A DNA stretch of 64,000 bases from Sulfitobacter faviae (GCF_029870955.1 NZ_PGFQ01000001.1:3142888-3206887), one strand, 5' to 3'. Numbered from the stretch's first letter, positions 9,624-20,520 are shown. The notes: a model not told the origin generated them from the sequence alone. Numbers and translations: made by a program.

Positions 9624-9680
9624 GCATCCGGCCCATTGGGTTCCCCCCGGGATCATCACCCAAGGGCCGGATGCTTTTCC
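9624..9680 (+). terminator. hairpin terminator between the coiled-coil gene and radA
   Basis: Left arm 9624-9641 and right arm 9658-9674 pair over 17 bp with one bulged A. The loop is 16 bases, and the right arm is followed by TTTTCCTTT. It lies immediately behind the upstream stop and 36 bases before radA, so radA may depend on read-through or on a promoter within this short gap. Confidence 0.75.
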
Positions 9681-9715
9681 TTTGACGCCATCGGGCACCT
9701 GCGCGAAAAGGGCCC

Positions 9716-11083
9716 ATGGCCAAATCCTCCTCCAGTTTTTCCTGCGCCGAATGCGGCGCGAAACATTCCAAATGGTCCGGGCGCTGTGACGCCTGCGGCG
9801 CTTGGAACTCCATCGTCGAAGACAAAGGCATTTCCGCAGGCCCGCCCAGCAAATCCTTGGGCGCACGGCGCGGCTCTGCCATTGAACTCACCGATCTTGC
9901 CACACAAGAAACCCCGCCCCCGCGTGCACAGTCGGGCATTGCGGAGTTGGACCGCGTGTTGGGCGGCGGGCTGGTGCCTGCTTCGGCGATCCTTGTGGGC
10001 GGCGATCCCGGCATCGGTAAATCGACCCTTCTGCTGCAAGCCGCCGCGCATTTCGCCAATTCTGGCCTCAAGACGATCTATGTCAGCGGGGAGGAAGCCA
10101 GCGCGCAGGTCCGCATGCGCGCGCAACGACTGGGGCTGTCCGAAGCGCCGGTGAAACTGGCCGCGGAAACCAACCTGCGCGACATCCTAACCACGCTTGA
10201 GGCCGAGCGCCCGCAGCTTGCCATCATCGACTCGATCCAGACCATGTGGGCCGACAACGTCGAAAGCGCGCCCGGCTCGGTCAGTCAGGTCCGCGCGGCG
10301 GCGCATGAGCTGACCAGCTTCGCCAAACGCCGCGGGGTCGCGGTGATCCTCGTGGGCCATGTCACCAAGGAGGGCCAGATCGCTGGCCCCCGCGTGGTGG
10401 AGCATATGGTCGACACCGTGCTCTATTTCGAAGGCGAGCGTGGCCACCAGTTCCGCATCCTGCGCGCGGTGAAAAACCGCTTTGGCCCGGCGGATGAGAT
10501 CGGCGTTTTCGAAATGACGGGCGGCGGTCTGTCAGAGGTGATCAACCCCTCGGCGCTCTTCTTGTCGGAACGCGGGCAACCCTCCCCCGGTTCGGTCGTC
10601 TTTGCAGGCATCGAAGGCACCCGGCCTGTCTTGGTTGAGCTTCAGGCGCTGGTGGCCCCCTCGCCCCATTCCCAAGCGCGCCGCACGGTGGTGGGTTGGG
10701 ATTCGGGGCGTCTGGCGATGATCCTTGCGGTGTTGGAAGCGCGTTGCGGAATTCCTTTCGCAGGGCTGGATGTCTACCTCAATGTGGCGGGCGGGATGAA
10801 GATCTCCGAACCCGCCGCCGATCTCGCGGTGGCCGCCGCGATCCTCTCGGCGCGGGAAGACGCGGCCCTGCCCGCCGAAACCGTTGTTTTCGGTGAGATT
10901 AGCCTCTCCGGTGCGCTGCGCCCCGCCAGCCAGACGGAAAACAGGTTGAAAGAGGCGCAGAAACTTGGTTTTACGAGCGCTATTGCACCGCGCGGCGGCA
11001 AGGCTGTGGGTGTGACCGGAATTGCGCTGAATACGATGAGCGATCTGACCGGATTTGTTGGCGAAATTTTCGGGGCGGGCTGA
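9716..11083 (+). CDS. radA: DNA repair protein RadA
   Basis: RecA-like ATPase/helicase (also called Sms) that processes recombination intermediates. The 455-residue protein has the N-terminal zinc finger C10-x2-C13 and C24-x2-C27, Walker A GGDPGIGKST near residue 95, the RadA-specific KNRFG motif in RAVKNRFGPADEIG, and a C-terminal Lon-protease-like domain (from about residue 290, e.g. GLDVYLNVAGGMKI). It appears complete. cvpA follows after 29 bases on the same strand, consistent with co-transcription. Confidence 0.97.
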   Translation: MAKSSSSFSCAECGAKHSKWSGRCDACGAWNSIVEDKGISAGPPSKSLGARRGSAIELTDLATQETPPPRAQSGIAELDRVLGGGLVPASAILVGGDPGIGKSTLLLQAAAHFANSGLKTIYVSGEEASAQVRMRAQRLGLSEAPVKLAAETNLRDILTTLEAERPQLAIIDSIQTMWADNVESAPGSVSQVRAAAHELTSFAKRRGVAVILVGHVTKEGQIAGPRVVEHMVDTVLYFEGERGHQFRILRAVKNRFGPADEIGVFEMTGGGLSEVINPSALFLSERGQPSPGSVVFAGIEGTRPVLVELQALVAPSPHSQARRTVVGWDSGRLAMILAVLEARCGIPFAGLDVYLNVAGGMKISEPAADLAVAAAILSAREDAALPAETVVFGEISLSGALRPASQTENRLKEAQKLGFTSAIAPRGGKAVGVTGIALNTMSDLTGFVGEIFGAG

Positions 11084-11112
11084 TCCCCCCTTAGACGAGG
11101 GCGAGAACGCGC

Positions 11113-11667
11113 ATGGACGGTTTTACCATTATTGACGGGGTGGTCGCGGTTGTCATCGTGCTATCGGCATTGCTGGCCTATGGCCGTGGGCTGGTGCGCG
11201 AGTTGATGGCGATTGTCGGCTGGATTGCAGCGGCCGTGCTGGCCTTTCTCTTTGCGCCGCAGGTCGAACCGCTGGTGCGTGAACTGCCCTATGTGGGCGA
11301 ATTCTTGGCCGATAGCTGCGAATTGTCGGTGATCGGTGCCTTCGCGCTGGTCTTTGCCGCGGCGCTGATCGTGGTCTCGCTCTTCACGCCGCTCTTCTCT
11401 TCGCTTGTGCACCGCTCAATGCTGGGTGGCGTGGACCAAGGGCTTGGCTTCATCTTCGGCGTTGTGCGCGGCGTGCTGCTCGTCGCGATTGCCTTCTTCG
11501 TCTACGACACCGTCATCACTGGTGAGCGGACCACCATGGTCGAAAACAGCCGCTCCGCCGCCGTATTCTCGCGCTTCACCGGCCAGATCGAAGAAAAAGA
11601 CCCGCAAGAGGCGCTCGGCTGGATCACCAACCGCTATGAGGCGCTGGTCGGCAAATGTAGCGCCTAA
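11113..11667 (+). CDS. cvpA: CvpA family inner-membrane protein
   Basis: A 184-residue protein with four hydrophobic segments (about residues 6-25, 30-50, 70-95 and 108-130). The CvpA-type N-terminus is DGVVAVVIVLSALLAYGRG, followed by GFIFGVVRGVLLV in the third quarter. Family members are needed for colicin V production in E. coli plasmid strains and for envelope integrity; the molecular role is unclear. Location just upstream of purF matches the classical cvpA-purF pairing. Here a terminator separates the two, so co-transcription is partial at best. Confidence 0.93.
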   Translation: MDGFTIIDGVVAVVIVLSALLAYGRGLVRELMAIVGWIAAAVLAFLFAPQVEPLVRELPYVGEFLADSCELSVIGAFALVFAAALIVVSLFTPLFSSLVHRSMLGGVDQGLGFIFGVVRGVLLVAIAFFVYDTVITGERTTMVENSRSAAVFSRFTGQIEEKDPQEALGWITNRYEALVGKCSA

Positions 11668-11700
11668 GGCCTTCATAATCTCTTAACACAATCCTTTTAG

Positions 11701-11734
11701 ACAGGCGGCCAGAGCATCATGGCCGCCTGTTTTG
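11701..11734 (+). terminator. rho-independent terminator after cvpA
   Basis: An 11-bp perfect stem (11701-11711 with 11720-11730, ACAGGCGGCCA) with an 8-base loop, ending in TTTT. It lies 33 bases behind the cvpA stop. Confidence 0.88.
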
Positions 11735-11888
11735 CGTTTGGGCTTGGCAGGTTACGGGGGCCGCCTCCTCGGCGGGCAATGCGGCGCTTTATCCTGCCTC
11801 ATGCCCCCCGCAGGCGACATGCGGGGTGACAGCCGCTTGCGAAGCCCCTACATAGGCAGCGACCTCACCCGGATTCGGAGTTGCCCCG

Positions 11889-13384
11889 TTGTCCAAGCAC
11901 ATGCCGCCCGCCCATCCCTTTGACACTTCCTATCTGCGTGACAGCGGAGATGAGGATAAACTGAAGGAGGAATGCGGCGTCTTTGGCGTGGTTGGCGTTG
12001 CCGATGCCGCCACTTTCGTGGCCCTTGGCCTGCACGCCCTCCAGCACCGTGGGCAAGAGGCTGGCGGCATCGTCAGCTACGATCCCGCCGCCGGTTTCCA
12101 ATCGGCCCGCCGCTTTGGCTATGTCCGCGACAACTTCACCTCGCAGGATGTCATGCAAACCCTGCCCGGCGAGCTGTCCATCGGTCACGTCCGCTATTCG
12201 ACCTCTGGCAACAAGGGCCCCACCGCGATCCGCGACGTGCAGCCCTTCTTTGGTGAGTTCGCCATGGGCGGGGCCGCGATCGCCCATAACGGCAATATCA
12301 CCAATGCCAACGCGCTCCGCCGTGAGTTGATCGAGCGGGGCTCCATCTTCCAATCCTCATCCGACAGTGAGTGTATCATTCACCTGATGGCCCGGTCTTT
12401 GCAGCAGAACATCCCCGAGCGGATGGAAGATGCGCTGCGCCGGGTCGAGGGGGCCTTTTCGGTCGTTGCCATGACCCGCACCAAATTGATCGGCGTGCGC
12501 GATCCGCTGGGCGTCCGCCCGCTCGTGCTGGGCCGTGTTGGCGATGGCTGGGCGCTGAGCTCGGAGACCTGCGCGCTCGACATCATCGGCGCGGAATTCG
12601 TCCGCGAGATCGAACCCGGCGAGATGGTGGTGATCACCGAAAAAGGGGTTGAGAGCCACTTCCCCTTCCGTCGTGTCGCCTCGCGGTTCTGTATTTTTGA
12701 GCATGTCTACTTCAGCCGCCCCGACAGCATCCTCGGCGGTCGCTCGGTCTATGAAACGCGTGAGAATATTGGCCGCGAACTGGCCAAAGAAAGCCCTGTG
12801 GAGGCCGATCTCGTCTGTCCCGTGCCCGACAGCGGCACCCCGGCGGCGATTGGCTATAGCCTGGAATCCGGCATCCCCTACGCGATGGGCATCATTCGCA
12901 ACCAATATATGGGCCGGACCTTCATCGAGCCGACCGAGCAGATCCGCAACATGGGTGTCCGTCTCAAGCTCAACGTCAACCGCGCGCTGATCAAAGGCAA
13001 GCGGGTGATCTTGGTCGACGACTCGGTGGTGCGCGGCACAACCTCGCGCAAGATCAAAGAGATGATCCTCGACGCGGGCGCGAAAGAGGTGCACTTCCGC
13101 ATCGCTTCCCCCCCACGGCTTGGCCCTGTTTCTACGGCGTCGACACCCCGCAGCGCGAAAAGCTGCTGGCGGCGACCATGTCCGAGGATGAGATGCGCGA
13201 CCATTTGCAAGTCGACAGTCTCAAGTTCATCTCGCTCGACGGTCTCTACCGCGCGGTGGGCGAAGCCGAAGGCCGCAACACCGACTGCCCGCAGTATTGT
13301 GACGCCTGTTTCTCTGGCGACTACCCGGTGACCCCTGCCGATCAGGTTAAGGAAGGTTTCCAGATGAAGCCCGCCGCCGAGTAA
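11889..13384 (+). CDS. purF: amidophosphoribosyltransferase (frame broken once)
   Basis: First step of purine synthesis: PRPP plus glutamine to phosphoribosylamine. A TTG at 11889 lies 8 bases behind GGAG; ATG 11901 is an alternative start. The catalytic N-terminal cysteine is C29 in EECGVFG, implying a propeptide of about 28 residues as in Bacillus-type enzymes. VILVDDSVVRGTTS is the PRPP motif. The frame breaks at the seven-C run 13108-13114. Adding one C restores the sequence into YGVDTPQREKLLA and the C-terminal NTDCPQYCDACFSGDYP, whose cysteines fit the [4Fe-4S] cluster of this subclass. Repaired length is about 498 residues. Confidence 0.95.
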
Positions 13385-13404
13385 CCCGCCAGAGGGATCA
13401 AACC

Positions 13405-13450
13405 AAAGCAAAGGCCGCGCCCGGTTCCCCGGACGCGGCCTTTGCTTTTC
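13405..13450. terminator. bidirectional terminator between purF and the acidic membrane protein
   Basis: A 15-bp stem (13405-13419 with 13434-13448; arm core GCAAAGGCCGCG) with A-rich left and T-rich right flanks. It can end transcripts from purF (plus) and from the converging gene at 13469 (minus). Confidence 0.85.
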
Positions 13451-13468
13451 CGCGTTGCGCGGAGCCGC

Positions 13469-13738
13469 TTAATTCTGCGCCGCAGGCTCCGCCGCGTCAT
13501 TGGCGCTCTCGGTCGCGTCATCCACCGCATCGCTGATCGCCTCCCCGGCGGCATCCACGCTGCCTGCGATTGCATCGGCGGCGTCTTCGGCGGCATTGGT
13601 CATATCTTCGGCCACTTCGGGCGCATTGATCGCCTCGGAAGCGTCGATGGCCACTTCCTGCGGCCCCTTGCCGGTGAAAAGCATATAGCCCGCCAGCGCA
13701 ATCAGCGCCGCCACGACCAACCAGACCAGATTCTTCAT
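13469..13738 (-). CDS. small acidic Ala-rich membrane-anchored protein (89 aa)
   Basis: The 89-residue product has one N-terminal hydrophobic helix (residues 3-22) followed by an Ala/Asp/Glu-rich tail with quasi-repeats such as AEDAADAIAG and AISDAVDDA, strongly negatively charged. The orientation is probably periplasmic. There is a ribosome-binding region AAGGGGAAT just upstream of the ATG at 13738. Composition resembles the acidic segment of the nearby OmpA-like protein, but no domain can be named. Function unknown. Confidence 0.7.
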   Translation of the reverse strand: MKNLVWLVVAALIALAGYMLFTGKGPQEVAIDASEAINAPEVAEDMTNAAEDAADAIAGSVDAAGEAISDAVDDATESANDAAEPAAQN

Positions 13739-13937
13739 TCCATTCCCCTTAATCTACGCCCCGCGAGGTTAAAGATTTCCCCCGGGGCCGCATAGCCGTG
13801 AATTGCGCCACAATCGCCCTAGATCAAGGGGAAATCGCCCCAAACCCCACGCATAGCGTGATTTTGCGACTTGAAGATGGCCCCACGCGGGTTTACCTTG
13901 CATTCTCGAATTAGGTAACAATCAAAGGACCATCACC

Positions 13938-14486
13938 ATCGCTCGCAGACCTCATAACGCGCCGCCCCAACGTGACACCGGCCCGCGCGTCAACGACAAG
14001 ATCCGTGCCCCCGAAATCCGCCTGATCGGTGCCGATGGCGAAAACGTCGGCGTTGTCACGCCGCAGCGTGCCATGGAAATGGCCGATGACGCCGGCCTCG
14101 ACCTTGTTGAAATTTCGCCCAATGCCAAGCCGCCCGTGTGTAAGATCATGGATTTCGGCAAGTTCAAATATGAACAGCAAAAGCGCGAGAGCGAAGCCCG
14201 CAAGAAACAGAAGATCATCGAGATCAAAGAGGTCAAGTTCCGTCCCAACACGGACAAGAACGACTACGATGTGAAGATGCGCAATGTCTTCAAGTTTCTT
14301 GAAGGTGGCGACAAGGTGAAGGTTACCCTCCGGTTCCGTGGCCGTGAGATGGCGCACCAGAACCTCGGTCGTGAGCTTTTGGAACGCGTCGCTGCCGACA
14401 CCAAAGAGATCGGCCGGGTGGAGAACTTCCCCAAGATGGAAGGCCGCCAGATGGTCATGGTGATCGGGCCGCTGCCCAACAAGTGA
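13938..14486 (+). CDS. infC: translation initiation factor IF-3, ATC start codon
   Basis: Binds the 30S subunit, blocks premature 50S joining and proofreads the start codon. No ATG, GTG or TTG in the right place can start the full protein; the first in-frame ATG (14073) would remove the conserved N-terminal [21 protein letters not shown]. The ATC at 13938 lies 8 bases behind AAAGGA and yields about 182 residues, with the linker [14 protein letters not shown] and the C-terminal domain [14 protein letters not shown] region intact. Rare start codons (ATT in E. coli) are the known basis of infC autoregulation, because IF-3 rejects them. The same logic is inferred here. Confidence 0.93.
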   Translation: MARRPHNAPPQRDTGPRVNDKIRAPEIRLIGADGENVGVVTPQRAMEMADDAGLDLVEISPNAKPPVCKIMDFGKFKYEQQKRESEARKKQKIIEIKEVKFRPNTDKNDYDVKMRNVFKFLEGGDKVKVTLRFRGREMAHQNLGRELLERVAADTKEIGRVENFPKMEGRQMVMVIGPLPNK

Positions 14487-14544
14487 TCAGCTCAATCGGG
14501 TCCGCATGACGGGCCCGACTGCCACATTCACCATCCAATAACGC

Positions 14545-14580
14545 AAAACGCCCCCGGATCGCTCCGGGGGCGTTTTCTGT
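14545..14580. terminator. terminator between infC and the OmpA-like gene
   Basis: A perfect 13-bp stem (14545-14557 with 14564-14576, arm AAAACGCCCCCGG) with a 6-base loop. The A and T flanks make it functional for both converging genes. Confidence 0.9.
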
Positions 14581-14597
14581 TTGGGGGCTTGGTCTGC

Positions 14598-16534
14598 TTA
14601 GCGCAGCAGACCTGTAATGTTGCGCACCACGGCGCGCCGGTTCGCGGGTTCCGCCGATGTGGTCGGCACGCGCAGCTGGCTCTCGCCATAGCCCTGCGTG
14701 ATCAGGTTGGCGGGGGCACGTCAAAGTACTCGGTCAGTGCCAGGGCCACGGTCTCGGCACGGCGGTCCGACAGGGCGAGGTTATAGCTCGCATCGCCCAC
14801 CGCATCCGTGTGACCTTCGACGAGGATCACGGTGCGCGGGTCCTTCTGGATCAGGTCACGCAGTGTGGTGCCGATATTGGCAAGCGCGCGGGCCTGTTCT
14901 GGCTGGATCGCGGCGGAGCCGGTGGGGAAGCGCACGGCATCTAGTTCGAGTTCCGGCGCGAGGGAGCGTACCTCACGGATTTCGCGCACCTGACGCAGGG
15001 AGAATGTCCGCCCCTGATCGTTGCGCATCTCAGCTTGCAGAGCCTGACGGAGCGCGGCTTCGTCTTGGGTGCTGGCGCGCTGTGCTTGCTGGGTCTGCTG
15101 AACCTGCGGCAGATCGTTCACGACGACTTCGCGCTCTTCCACGAGGTCATCGACCAGCACATATTCACGGCCCTGCGCATCGAAGTTCGTCCGGCGCAGC
15201 ACGGTGCCATCGCGCGAGCGGATGGTCTCGACCCGGCTTCCGTCGCTTTTGGTCACGATGGTCCGGGTGGAGCCGTCGTCGAAGGTCTGGGTCTGCACTT
15301 CGTCACCGGGGCGGCGAAGCAGTGCGTTATCGTCCTTCAGCACGCGCAACTCGCCCGCGTCGTCCTGCACGACCACACGATCACCGGAGCGGCTGACGAT
15401 TTTCTCACCGTTGTTCAGAACCGAGCCGACAGCGACGGCCCCAAGGCCGAGCAGCAGCGCTTTTTCGAAGTCCGACATCCCGCTGTCGTCGTCATCAGCG
15501 GCGGCGGCATTGGCGTCACCTGCGGCAGTCACTTCGGTTTCGAAGTCCTCGTCCGAGCTGCGCACGTCTTCTTCGGTCACTTCCTCGGTCACGACTTCGG
15601 CGTCCGCATCGCTTTCGGCGGCAGCGGCGGCGGCGGCGGCAGCTTCACGCTCGGCGCGGCGTTGCTCACGGCGCTCTTCGCGGCGTTCGGCACGGCGGGC
15701 TTCGCGGCGCTCTTCACGGGCTTGGATCTGCTCTTCGGTCAGACCGGCGTTGTCTTCCTCGCCGACCGCTTCGCCGCTGGTTTCCGCTTCCATTTCGGCC
15801 TCGGCTTCTTCCGAGGTCTCGACGGCAGTCTCATTGGTTTCCGCGTCAGCCGCGGCTTCGGCGTTTTCGTCGGTTTCTTCGCTTTCGGTCGCCTCAGCAT
15901 CAACTTCAGCGGTCGCTTCGGCTTCAGCTTCCACGTCCAGTGCGGTCTCGGCCTCGGCGTCTTCTTCAATCTCGGCCTCTTCCTCAACCTCGGCTTCGCT
16001 TTCCTCCTCAGCTTCCACTTCGGCCTCGGTCTCAACCTCTTCCTCGACTTCGACCTCGCTCTCAGCCTCGGCGGTCATTTCGGCTTCGGCCTCCGCTTCC
16101 GCTTCGCTTGCGGTTTCCTCTGCCGCCTCGGCTGCGGCTTCAGCCTGCGCCTCTGCTGCATCAGCGGCCTCTTCGGCCTGTTCGGTCACGTCATTCACAG
16201 CAGCCGCGGCCGCGTCACCCGTCGCTTCAACCGCGCCGGTCGCCTGATCCAGCAGCGAACCCGCCTCGGCTTCGGTTTCCGCCTCGGCCTCGACCTCTGC
16301 TTCACCTTCGGCTTCGACTTCCGCCTCGGCCTCACCGCTTAGCCCGGCCATAACACGAAGCTCTTCGGCGCTCTCTACCGTCTGATCGTCGAATGCGCAG
16401 GGGAATTCGGTCGCTTCGCCCACGGGGCCGCATTCATTCAGATTCTGCTCCTGCGCAAAGGCGCCATGGGGGAAAGCCAAGGCAAGGCTCAGACCCAGCG
16501 AAGTCGTAGATCTCAGTAGGTTTTTCATGTTCAC
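14598..16534 (-). CDS. OmpA-family protein with a hyperacidic low-complexity region (frame broken once)
   Basis: Exported protein: signal peptide in the first 28 residues, ending GAFAQ. It is followed by a long Glu/Ala/Val segment (about residues 60-260, runs such as EVEAEAETEAEAG) and an Arg/Glu-rich helix (REERREARRAERREERRE). A membrane-like segment follows (GMSDFEKALLLGLGAVAVGSVL), and a C-terminal OmpA domain has GHTDAVGDASYNLALSDRRA, the peptidoglycan-binding signature. The frame stops early at the five-G run 14712-14716. One extra base continues it into NLITQGYGESQ and RAVVRNITGLLR, stop at 14598, about 645 residues. Probably links outer membrane or envelope to peptidoglycan; the acidic region's role is unknown. 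Confidence 0.8.
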
Positions 16535-16690
16535 GTCCTCATCATTACGGGAACGCCGTTCGGGCAGCGCTTGTCACCCAACGCATGATGGGGGCACTGG
16601 TTCCGCTATCCAATATCAAGAGCTTACCCCATGAAAATACCGCGCCCCCTATGGGGACGCGGCAAGAGTTTACGCTGCTGTTATCGGCTA

Positions 16691-17478
16691 TCAGGCGATG
16701 GCGGCCACGGCGCGGCGGGTCATCACGCCGCACAGATGGGCGCGGTAGGCGCCGCTGCCGTGCAGATCGCTGATCATGTCACCCGCGTCGAGTGTCAGCC
16801 CTCCAAGGCTTCCGGCGCGAACCGTTCCGTCAGGGCAGCTTCGGCTTCGGTCCAACGGAAGACACCGTCGTTCGACGCGCCCGTGATCGCCACGCGCACC
16901 CCATCGCCGAGGCGCGCGACATAGGCTGCGACCAGCGGGAAGCGCGAGGCGGGCTGGATGAATTTCTCGTAATGCGCGGCCTTAGGAATGGGGAAACGGA
17001 CGCCGGTGACGATCTCCCCTTCCTCCAACGCGGTGGTGAACATGCCTTGAAAATAGTCATCCGCGGCAATCTCGCGGCGGTCGGTCTCGATCGTCGCACC
17101 GCTGGCCAGAGCGCCCGCCGGGTAGCAGGCAGAGGGGTCGTTATTGGCGAGCGATCCGCCGATGGTGCCCCGGTTGCGCACCGCCGGGTCGCCGATCCGT
17201 GCGGCGAGGCTGGCGAGCGCCGGGTAGCTTTCCGCCGCCTCGCGCATGACCGTGGCGTGGGTCGTGCCGCCACCGATCCACAGCGCGCCATCGCGCATCT
17301 CAACCCCTTTGAGCGCATCAATCCCCGCCAGCGACACCAGAACCGAGGGCATCGCCAGCCGCGCCTTCAGTGTGGGGATCAACGTTTGCCCGCCGCTGAG
17401 CGGTTGCGCATCCTCCTGCCCCAAGACCTTGACCGCATCCGCCACGCTGCCGGGGCGCTCTACTTCGAAATCATACAT
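16691..17478 (-). CDS. coxM: CO-dehydrogenase-like medium (FAD) subunit (frame broken once)
   Basis: FAD-binding subunit of a molybdenum hydroxylase of the xanthine oxidase family; it passes electrons from the iron-sulfur subunit. FAD contacts are visible as LSGGQTLIPTLK near residue 30 and RNRGTIGGSLANNDPSA near residue 105. The open frame ends at LEG followed by TGA near 16795. Adding one base to the C run at 16799-16801 continues it into LTLDAGDMISDLHGSGAYRA and a stop at 16691, the usual family end. About 262 residues. Last gene of the minus-strand operon with coxS and coxL. Confidence 0.9.
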
Positions 17479-17543
17479 CTTTCATCCTTCCCAGAGGCCG
17501 CCCGAGCGTTGCCTCTCTTCTCAAACCAATCGTCAGCAGACGC

Positions 17544-19919
17544 CTAGCCATTCATCGCCTCCCAGACCCGCGCGGGGCTGACCGGCATGTCGATATGGCC
17601 GATGTCCTTCCCGCCCGAGCGCATGGCATCGAGCACTGCGTTGACCACCGCAGGCGGCGAGCCGATGGCCCCCGCCTCCCCGCAGCCTTTCACGCCCAAG
17701 GGGTTGTGGGTGCAGGGCGTCTGGCAGGAGTGATCCACGTCATAAAACGGCAAATCGCTGGCGCGCGGCATGGCGTAATCCATGTAGGACGCGCTGAGGA
17801 GTTGGCCGTCTTCATCGTAAGCGCAGTTCTCCAAAAGCGCCTGACCGATGCCTTGGGCCAAACCGCCGTGGACTTGGCCGGTCACGATCATCGGGTTCAC
17901 CACATTGCCGAAATCATCGGCAGCAGTGAAACGTTCGACGGTGACATGGCCGGTTTCGGGGTCCAACTCGACCTCGCAGGCATAGGCCCCCGCCGGATAG
18001 GTGAAGTTCGACGGGTCGTAAAAGGCGGTTTCCTCAAGCCCCGGTTCGATCTCTTCCAACGGGTAGTTATGCGGCACATAGGCGGCAAGCGTCACATCGC
18101 CCCAAGCCACGGATTTATCCGTGCCCGCAACACTAAAGGCCCCATCCTTCAACTCGATATCCCCTTCCGAGGCTTCGAGCAGGTGACTTGCGATCTTCTT
18201 GGCCTTGGCGATGATCTTTTCGGTCGCCCGCACCATGGCGCTGCCGCCCACCGCGAGCGAGCGCGAGCCATAGGTGCCCATGCCCATCGGCACCTTAGAG
18301 GTGTCGCCATGGACAATCTCGACCATATTCTCGTCGATGCCGATCATATCGGCCACCACCTGCGCGAATGAGGTCTCATGCCCCTGCCCGTGGCTGTGGC
18401 TGCCGGTCATCACGACCAGCCCGCCGGTGGCGTTGACCCGCACCGTCGCGCTTTCATAAAGCCCCGCCCGCGCGCCGAGTTGGCCGACAAGGTTCGACGG
18501 CGCAATGCCGCAGGCCTCGATATAGCAGTTCACGCCAAAGCCGCGCAGCTTGCCCTTCGCTTCACTCTCGCGGCGCCGCGCCGCAAAGCCTGCGTGGTCG
18601 GCGATCTCTTCCAGCTTGTCCATCGTGGCGTGGTAGTCGCCCGTGTCATATTCCACCGCCACCGGGGTGGCATAGGGAAACTCCGTCACGAAGTTTTGGC
18701 GGCGCAGTTTGATCGGGTTGACCTGCAACTCATGCGCGGCCTTGTCGATCAAACGCTCCAACTGATAGGTCGCTTCGGGCCGACCGGCCCCGCGATAGGC
18801 ATCTACTGGCACGGTGTTGGTAAAGACCGCCTTAACGTTCACGTAGATTAGCGGCGTTTTGTAGTTCCCCGCCATCAACGTGCCGTGCAGCCAGGTCGGC
18901 ACCGAGGGCGCGAAGGTCGAAAGATAGGCCCCCATATTGGCATAGGTATCGGTGCGCAGGGCGGTGAAGTTATTGTCGGCATCCAGCGCCAGTTCGATCT
19001 TGGTCACATGGTCGCGGCCATGGGCGTCGGACATGAAGGATTCCGAGCGGCTCGAGGTCCATTTCACCGGACGCCCCACCGCCTTGGCCGCGAAGGTGCA
19101 AAAGGCCTCTTCCTGATAGTGGAAGATCTTGGTGCCAAAGCCACCGCCGACATCGGGAGCCACCACGCGCAGCTTGTGCTCGGGAATGCCCAGCACGAAG
19201 GCGCCCATCAGCAGGCGGATCACATGCGGGTTCTGGCTGGTGGTATAGAGCGTGTGTTCCCCGTCCGACCGGTTGTAGTCGCCGATGGCCACGCGGGGCT
19301 CCATCGGGTTGGCGACGAGGCGGTTGTTCACTAGTTCCAACGTGGTGACATGGGCGGCCTCGTCAAAGGCTTTGTTCACCGCCTCCTTGTTCTCTTCCAC
19401 GAAACCCCAGTCGTAGCAGAGGTTGCTGGTCAGGTCGTCATGCACCTTGGGCGCATCCTCTTTCACCGCGTCTTTCATGTTCACCACGGCGGGCAACGCG
19501 TCAATATCGACGACAATCGCCTCGGCAGCGTCCCGGGCCTGCGCCAAAGTCTCGGCCACTACGGCGGCGATAGGCTCGCCCACATGGCGGACCTTTTCAT
19601 GGGCCAGCACGGGGTGTTTCGGCTCTTGCATCGGTTGGCCGTGTTTGTCGGTCACCTGCCAGCCGCAGGGCATCCCGCCCACTTCGGCGAAATCCGCGCC
19701 GGTGAAAATCTTTAGCACGCCGGGCATGCCTTCGGCGGCAGAGGTATCGACCCCGGTCAGCCGCCCATGCGCCACATCCGAGCGCAGGAAAAACACATGG
19801 GTCTGGCGGCGCAGGTTGATGTCATCGGTATAGCGCCCCGACCCGGTGAGAAAGCGAATATCCTCCCGCCGTTTGCTGCTGGCCCCAATTCCGCTGCTCG
19901 GTTCAAAATCCTTTGGCAT
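17544..19919 (-). CDS. coxL: CO-dehydrogenase-like large (Mo-cofactor) subunit, form II
   Basis: Molybdopterin-binding catalytic subunit, 791 residues, intact. The active-site loop reads [19 protein letters not shown] is the form II signature, whereas true (form I) aerobic CO dehydrogenases carry AYxCSFR. Other cofactor contacts include [14 protein letters not shown] near residue 270 and [20 protein letters not shown] near the C-terminus, with the glutamate of CGEAGA as the expected catalytic base. Gene order S-L-M also matches form II. CO oxidation by form II enzymes is doubtful, so the physiological substrate is uncertain. The annotation should not be read as evidence for carboxydotrophy. 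Confidence 0.92.
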   Translation of the reverse strand: MPKDFEPSSGIGASSKRREDIRFLTGSGRYTDDINLRRQTHVFFLRSDVAHGRLTGVDTSAAEGMPGVLKIFTGADFAEVGGMPCGWQVTDKHGQPMQEPKHPVLAHEKVRHVGEPIAAVVAETLAQARDAAEAIVVDIDALPAVVNMKDAVKEDAPKVHDDLTSNLCYDWGFVEENKEAVNKAFDEAAHVTTLELVNNRLVANPMEPRVAIGDYNRSDGEHTLYTTSQNPHVIRLLMGAFVLGIPEHKLRVVAPDVGGGFGTKIFHYQEEAFCTFAAKAVGRPVKWTSSRSESFMSDAHGRDHVTKIELALDADNNFTALRTDTYANMGAYLSTFAPSVPTWLHGTLMAGNYKTPLIYVNVKAVFTNTVPVDAYRGAGRPEATYQLERLIDKAAHELQVNPIKLRRQNFVTEFPYATPVAVEYDTGDYHATMDKLEEIADHAGFAARRRESEAKGKLRGFGVNCYIEACGIAPSNLVGQLGARAGLYESATVRVNATGGLVVMTGSHSHGQGHETSFAQVVADMIGIDENMVEIVHGDTSKVPMGMGTYGSRSLAVGGSAMVRATEKIIAKAKKIASHLLEASEGDIELKDGAFSVAGTDKSVAWGDVTLAAYVPHNYPLEEIEPGLEETAFYDPSNFTYPAGAYACEVELDPETGHVTVERFTAADDFGNVVNPMIVTGQVHGGLAQGIGQALLENCAYDEDGQLLSASYMDYAMPRASDLPFYDVDHSCQTPCTHNPLGVKGCGEAGAIGSPPAVVNAVLDAMRSGGKDIGHIDMPVSPARVWEAMNG

Positions 19920-20034
19920 AATATCCTCCCGTTTGGTGGCGGTGCGGATGCACCTGATCCGTCACGCGGCGCCCGGCTCTGGCGGTCCTCCCTCCGCCAT
20001 CACCGGCCTGCCCGGCGCGACACTGCTTCCAACG

Positions 20035-20520
20035 TTACTCTGCCGCCAGCGCGCTGACCTCTTGGCCGCTGGCCGCCATGATCGCTTTGACGATATTGTG
20101 GTAGCCGGTGCAGCGGCAGATGTTGCCGTCAAGGTAATGGCGCACCTCGGCCTCCGAAGGTTTCGGGTTTTCCTTGAGCAGCGCCGCCGCCGACATCACC
20201 ATGCCCGGTGTGCAAAAGCCGCATTGCAACCCGTGGTGATCCTGAAACGCCTGTTGGATGGTGCTGAGCGTACCATCGGGCGCCGCCTGCCCTTCTATGG
20301 TCTCGACCTCGGCGCCATCGGCCTCGACCGCGAACATGGTGCAGGCTTTGACCGCATTGCCGTTCACATGGACCACGCAGGCGCCGCATTGGCTGGTGTC
20401 GCAGCCCACATGGGTGCCCGTCAATTCCAGATCATCGCGCAGGAAATGCACCAGCAGCGTGCGGCCTTCGACCTCTCCCGACGCGGGTTTGCCGTTCACG
20501 GTCATCTTGACCTGTGTCAT
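20035..20520 (-). CDS. coxS: CO-dehydrogenase-like small [2Fe-2S] subunit
   Basis: 161 residues from ATG 20520, which has GGAGGAAG just upstream; the frame is open further upstream but without family similarity. Two [2Fe-2S] clusters are readable: the plant-type set in [20 protein letters not shown] plus a following cysteine, and the second set in [10 protein letters not shown] and [11 protein letters not shown]. It is the first structural gene, followed by coxL after 115 bases, and lies downstream of the xdhC and molybdopterin-binding genes on the same strand. Confidence 0.94.
   Translation of the reverse strand: MTQVKMTVNGKPASGEVEGRTLLVHFLRDDLELTGTHVGCDTSQCGACVVHVNGNAVKACTMFAVEADGAEVETIEGQAAPDGTLSTIQQAFQDHHGLQCGFCTPGMVMSAAALLKENPKPSEAEVRHYLDGNICRCTGYHNIVKAIMAASGQEVSALAAE

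Noticed and set aside
17544..19919. Evidence for CO-oxidising (carboxydovore) metabolism
   Set aside because: The active-site motif is AYRGAGR (form II), not AYxCSFR, so CO oxidation cannot be claimed from this gene.
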